DNA of 27,715 bases from JBBPYR01 sp038199755. GTDB taxonomy: Bacteria > Chloroflexota > Ktedonobacteria > Ktedonobacterales > Ktedonobacteraceae. Shown piece after piece: positions 24,427 to 27,715 of this stretch; position 1 is the first letter of the stretch; each line of letters starts with the position of its first letter. Both the position numbers and the translations under genes were made by a program. The DNA lies in NCBI GenBank assembly GCA_038199755.1, contig JBBPYR010000030.1:1-27715 (forward strand). The letters run 5' to 3'. Below the pieces are notes generated by a model. That model saw only the letters and a program-made list of their open reading frames with translations, was not told the DNA's origin and did no database searches.

Positions 24427-25773
24427 TCAGGCGGCAATGTGGTAATGACCGTCTTTGCCTCCTTCCCATGTGCAGAGATTTGCTTGGCTGGGACCGCCCT
24501 CTTCGGCCACAATGAGGGCGAAGGTGAGTTGTGTGATATCTTGCAAGGGATTGTATTGCCAATCGGGTGCCCTGAGCCAGCTGAGCAGGTCTTGTCCTTG
24601 TGGGGCACTGATTTCAGCAGGTGTGGGGGGAGCGAGACGAACCGTCCAACTAGCAGTGTTCAGATAGGTCTGTCGCCCCTTTTCCCCTTGTTGCCCCTCA
24701 TTTAACGTGTCATTGCGTTTCATGTGGGTGTGACCTGCAATAGCGTAACGCAAAGAGGGGTCATTAGCAAGCACAGCACGCATACCATGCGCAACGCTTT
24801 CTCCCATTTGATAGGTAACAGGGTTACAGATGACAGCCATAGCCTCAACCAAGGGCAGTTCAAGCGCAGCACGCAGGGCGGTAAATTCCATAATGGCCTC
24901 TGGTGAAATCTGCATATCGCTCGTGGTGGGATGCCAATCGGTCTTATGGGCAATCATATCTTCCTGGAAAGCGACGAAATCCAAAAGAGTCTCCTCAAAC
25001 AAGCGAAGCGGGATATGCTCTTCGCCAGCAGCAAGATTTGCTAGCACAGGACGTTGATAGGACATGAGTTGGGCGGTCAGGTGTGCCGTCTCCACGATAC
25101 AGGCAGGATCGAGTAATGATAGCAGAGCAATTTGACGCATGGTGTTGAAGGAAGGCTCAAAATGGTCAAAATAGGCGTATTTCAGACTGATAGGATGGGC
25201 CGCATGCTGAAAATAGTGTGAACCGACGGGCAGTTTGATCTGTGATGGTGTCAACGTGATGGGCTGACCAGCACTATCCCAGAGACCATCAGTAGTATGA
25301 TTCCAAAAGTCGTAGAAGTTGCCATGCTCGATATAGACATCGGGCAAGGGGCGATAGAAGCGCGTGGGCGAGAAGTATATACGCGCATGGCTAGTCTGTC
25401 CACTGATAGCATAACAGATGCGTTCGCGAATTTCCGCGAAACACAGTTCAATATCGTGATTGCCTACGATAAAGGAGATGCTGTGTTCTGGCAGCTCAAG
25501 AAATGTATGTAAAGCAGCAAAGAATGGTTCGTGTGCCGCAATAATTTTGTCAAGTTTTTGCAGAGCCATCGTAATATTCGTCTTACCATGTAGATCGTAA
25601 GGAGCGGTTACGAGGAAATCAATACAATCACCATTAATAATCAACTCAACGTTGCCAGATTGACTGTGCAGCAAGCCTTCAAACGCTTCTTGCTGGCGAC
25701 TACCAAAGCATTCCAGAACGGATACCCCATCAGCAAGGTGAAGATCACTGACAACGATTTTGGTTAGAGACAT
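24427..25773 (-). CDS. Metallophosphoesterase
   Basis: A 448-residue calcineurin-like phosphoesterase. The five metal-site motifs are visible: Asp10 and His12 in SDLHL, Asp49 in NGDCIDF, Asn105-His106 in GNHD, a His in YIEHGNFYDF (about 171), and GHTH near residue 350. Between the halves (about 180-330) is a helical insert not present in small members, so the substrate cannot be named. It has no signal peptide or membrane span. GAAAGG lies about 8 bases before the ATG. It lies just upstream of polA on the same strand, but the 107-base gap means co-transcription is uncertain. Confidence 0.9.
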   Translation of the reverse strand: MSLTKIVVSDLHLADGVSVLECFGSRQQEAFEGLLHSQSGNVELIINGDCIDFLVTAPYDLHGKTNITMALQKLDKIIAAHEPFFAALHTFLELPEHSISFIVGNHDIELCFAEIRERICYAISGQTSHARIYFSPTRFYRPLPDVYIEHGNFYDFWNHTTDGLWDSAGQPITLTPSQIKLPVGSHYFQHAAHPISLKYAYFDHFEPSFNTMRQIALLSLLDPACIVETAHLTAQLMSYQRPVLANLAAGEEHIPLRLFEETLLDFVAFQEDMIAHKTDWHPTTSDMQISPEAIMEFTALRAALELPLVEAMAVICNPVTYQMGESVAHGMRAVLANDPSLRYAIAGHTHMKRNDTLNEGQQGEKGRQTYLNTASWTVRLAPPTPAEISAPQGQDLLSWLRAPDWQYNPLQDITQLTFALIVAEEGGPSQANLCTWEGGKDGHYHIAA

Positions 25774-26110
25774 AAAAAACCTTTCTCAGCCGTTTTCTAA
25801 GCAAGTACAGAAGAAGTATGAATCATGTAATTGTTACAAGTCCTACCCTTTCATACTGTATTTTACTGTGTTTATGTCGAGATGTATAGTATAGGGAGCT
25901 AGCAGGCGGTGATATCAACCTTATCACCTCTGATATAGAGAGGCATGGTAAGGTATATAACAACTTTTCCATGAGCTTATGCGAACATGTGCTGATTAGA
26001 CGCTTGTTACTCTCATCTCTATATTCATATTCCAAAGAAAGCACCCTTCTTTAAGAATATGTAAATGAATATCGTTTTTCTATTCATTCATTAAGAATAA
26101 GAGGAGGCCT
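25774..26110. other. Intergenic gap with one small hairpin
   Basis: The spacer between the divergent phosphoesterase and HTH genes. A 7-bp hairpin, GGTGATA/TATCACC with a 7-base loop, is at 25908-25928. On the minus strand a TCGACA box is near 25880, without a well-placed -10. I see no convincing gene. Confidence 0.5.
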
Positions 26111-26374
26111 ATGTCTCGTAGAAGCAACACACTACTACCAGAGTACTTGAATGGCGCAAGAGAGGGAAACATGGCAGAGGAAAAAAGAGAAGAGCTACTG
26201 ACCGTTCGTGAAGTCGCACGCCGCCTACGCGTTGACGATACGACGGTGCGCCGCTGGATTAAGAGCGGAGCACTGGAAGCGATCACTCTTCCTCACAAGG
26301 GAAAACGGCAGGCATACCGCGTCAAGCAGTCCACACTTGATACATTGATGCAAAACCCCATCGATTTCTCATAA
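26111..26374 (+). CDS. Excisionase/MerR-type helix-turn-helix protein
   Basis: An 87-residue DNA-binding protein. Residues 29-81 form one winged-helix domain of the excisionase/MerR type: LLTVREVARRLRVDDTTVRRWIKSGALEAI is the HTH, followed by the wing HKGKRQAYRV. Such proteins are phage or plasmid excision factors or small regulators; no integrase or attachment site is seen here, so a regulatory role is more likely. Two starts are possible: the ATG at 26111 has AGAGGAGG upstream, and one at 26171 has AGAGGG at better spacing. The N-terminal 20 residues may therefore not be translated. A strong hairpin follows the stop, so the gene is separate from the epimerase. Confidence 0.85.
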   Translation: MSRRSNTLLPEYLNGAREGNMAEEKREELLTVREVARRLRVDDTTVRRWIKSGALEAITLPHKGKRQAYRVKQSTLDTLMQNPIDFS

Positions 26375-26387
26375 TGTTTCTTGCACG

Positions 26388-26435
26388 CTCTACCAATTTG
26401 TAGCACCTCATGCAAGGTATTACAAATTGGTAGAG
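26388..26435 (+). terminator. 15-bp two-tier stem-loop after the HTH gene
   Basis: Perfect arms CTCTACCAATTTGTA (26388-26402) and TACAAATTGGTAGAG (26421-26435). The 18-base loop has a second small stem ACCT/AGGT. TCTGCTATTTTGTCT follows, giving a modest T-run. The rest of 26375-26563 holds nothing else I can support. Confidence 0.75.
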
Positions 26436-26563
26436 TCTGCTATTTTGTCTCTGTCTGCATATACATGTGCCTATAAAGCGTACAGCTACAATAAAAGTGA
26501 GGGTAATGATTACAGTTACCTGACAATGATATGAAAAATATAATTAAAAAGGATGCACGTGTC

Positions 26564-27586
26564 GTGAAAATAGCTATTACTGGTGGGGCGGGATTTATAG
26601 GTAGTCACCTAGCCCAGGCATATCTACAGGCAGGTCATGATGTTTTGATCCTCGACAATCTTATGCATAGTTCACGTGAGCATATTGCAGTTGGCGCACG
26701 TTTCTATCAGGTGGACGTTCGTGACGAAAAGCTGCGTGCCATCTTACAAATGGAGCGACCCGATGTTGTCAGCCACCATGTTTCCTTGTGGGAAACACCA
26801 GCGCATTTCCAGTCTCACCAGCAGGTGCTGGCAGACGCAGACGTGTATATTCGTGGTCTACTCAATGTACTTGAAGGTAGTGTCAGCGCAGGAGTAGAAA
26901 AATTTCTTTTTGCATCGAATGGAAACAGCCTCTATAGCCGCCACGGGCATGATGGCTTTGGTGTACACGACCAATTGCCGCTCAATGAAGATACCTTGCT
27001 CAGCCCAAAGAGTTCGAGCGACATTGCGAAGGCAACCGGCGAGTGGTATGTGCGCTATTACTCACAGCACTACAACCTACACCATACCATTTTACGCTAT
27101 GCCGATGTGTATGGCGAGACAAATGACACGCAACTCCATCATCCTTTAAGCTATTTTATTCAAGCTCTCACCGATGGACAGCGTCCCACTATTCGTGGCA
27201 AGGGCAACACGCTGCACGATCATATCTTTATTGATGATGTGGTACAAGCAAACCTGCAAGCATTGAAACGCGGCAACGATCAGACGCTGCACATCAGCAC
27301 GGGTCGCGGCTATACTGTGAATCAGTTGTATACGCTCGTAGCAGGTTGTATGGAAAGCTTTACTGAACCGCTCTACCTGGGTATAAATGCCCAGCGCGAT
27401 CATGAGCAGGCAATTATGTTGGACAATACACGTGCGCAACAGGTGCTGGGCTGGCAACCCCAATTTGATCTGTGCGATGGCATTGAAGAGGCGATCAATC
27501 GCTATCAGAGCAAGGAGAGGCATACGACTCCCCTCGCCCAGGCAGAGGCGGTTCTCTCTGGCATGGCATTGCTGGCAAGAGTATAA
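26564..27586 (+). CDS. NAD-dependent epimerase/dehydratase-like protein without the catalytic Tyr
   Basis: A 340-residue extended-SDR-fold protein related to UDP-glucose 4-epimerase. The NAD loop TGGAGFIGS (6-14) is perfect, and LDN at 30-32 supports nucleotide binding. The active site is not normal: the Tyr of YxxxK is replaced by Ser152 (SDIAK, Lys156 kept), and the conserved Ser cluster is ASNGNS. The C-terminal part is typical (ILRYADVYGE, HDHIFIDDVVQAN, LGWQPQFDL). I chose the GTG at 26564 because AAAAAGGA is at workable spacing and the protein then begins at the usual KIAITGGAGFIG; an ATG at 26531 adds 11 residues. It lacks a clear partner gene. It may bind NAD and a sugar nucleotide without catalysis. 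Confidence 0.85.
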   Translation: MKIAITGGAGFIGSHLAQAYLQAGHDVLILDNLMHSSREHIAVGARFYQVDVRDEKLRAILQMERPDVVSHHVSLWETPAHFQSHQQVLADADVYIRGLLNVLEGSVSAGVEKFLFASNGNSLYSRHGHDGFGVHDQLPLNEDTLLSPKSSSDIAKATGEWYVRYYSQHYNLHHTILRYADVYGETNDTQLHHPLSYFIQALTDGQRPTIRGKGNTLHDHIFIDDVVQANLQALKRGNDQTLHISTGRGYTVNQLYTLVAGCMESFTEPLYLGINAQRDHEQAIMLDNTRAQQVLGWQPQFDLCDGIEEAINRYQSKERHTTPLAQAEAVLSGMALLARV

Positions 27587-27715
27587 GTGATGAGTGACAG
27601 AGGGGGAGGGGGGGGGGGGGGGCTATGGGGTTCCCGTGGGCGGCCCCCGGCGGGCCTACCCTGTCCGTTTGGGTAACAAAAAAAAAAATACGCTGTTAAA
27701 ATGAAGTGGCCCCCA
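27587..27715. other. Probable low-quality contig end
   Basis: After the epimerase stop the sequence changes character: 15 consecutive G (27608-27622), a GC-rich block, then 11 consecutive A (27678-27688). This looks like sequencing or assembly error at a contig end rather than biology, and I would not annotate in it. Confidence 0.75.

Noticed and set aside
25823..26044. A 73-codon minus-strand ORF before the phosphoesterase gene
   Set aside because: No ribosome site and no family resemblance; it lies in the AT-rich spacer.
26111..26374. The excisionase-like protein as evidence of an integrated phage or element
   Set aside because: No integrase, attachment-site repeat or other phage gene is visible; small HTH proteins of this kind are often plain regulators.
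1..27715. tRNA genes, CRISPR arrays and insertion sequences
   Set aside because: I looked for T-loop sequences, regularly spaced repeats and transposase motifs on both strands and found none that stand up.

Overview
The window looks like chromosomal DNA from a Chloroflexota bacterium, most likely class Ktedonobacteria. The basis is inference, not a database match: the mix of protein families, the small Gly/Ser/Thr-rich lipoproteins, a one-membrane-span serine/threonine kinase, a chlamydial/DapL-type aminotransferase, and wide AT-rich gaps full of strong hairpins. No tRNA, rRNA, CRISPR array, transposase or phage gene was seen. The last ~110 bases (homopolymer G and A runs) look like a poor-quality contig end.

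Layout. 1-2848 (minus): a partial QueA-like tRNA-modification protein coupled to a short-chain dehydrogenase, then a SnoaL-like protein coupled to a sugar-isomerase-type TIM barrel. 3079-4062 (plus): an AT-richer tRNA-dihydrouridine synthase with its own promoter. 4228-5307 (minus): a 66-residue unknown protein and a cupredoxin lipoprotein. 5902-9163 (plus): an SRPBCC protein with an Asn-rich tail, a DUF1003 membrane protein, a 780-base gap holding a strongly promoted putative RNA with two tiny ORFs, a terminator and a 36-bp perfect palindrome, then a two-repeat CHRD/SOD-like lipoprotein. 9216-25773 (minus): glutamate synthase large subunit, a serine/threonine kinase, an OmpR-type two-component pair, a glycogen debranching enzyme, LL-diaminopimelate aminotransferase, DNA polymerase I and a metallophosphoesterase. 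26111-27586 (plus): an excisionase-like HTH protein and an epimerase-like protein.

How they fit together. Most genes are housekeeping or stand-alone. GltB (glutamate supply) and DapL (glutamate-dependent lysine/peptidoglycan precursor synthesis) are linked metabolically but are not in one operon. The histidine kinase and response regulator are a clear pair. I do not see a multi-gene defence or biosynthetic system.

The most unusual signals are in DNA/RNA structure and in details of proteins: a 33-bp perfect inverted repeat that contains the stop codons of two convergent genes; a 36-bp perfect palindrome with a 4-base loop; the putative structured RNA at about 7652-8080; a DNA polymerase I with a natural Tyr at the ddNTP-discrimination position and a clamp-binding-like motif in a long linker; and an epimerase-fold protein lacking its catalytic Tyr.
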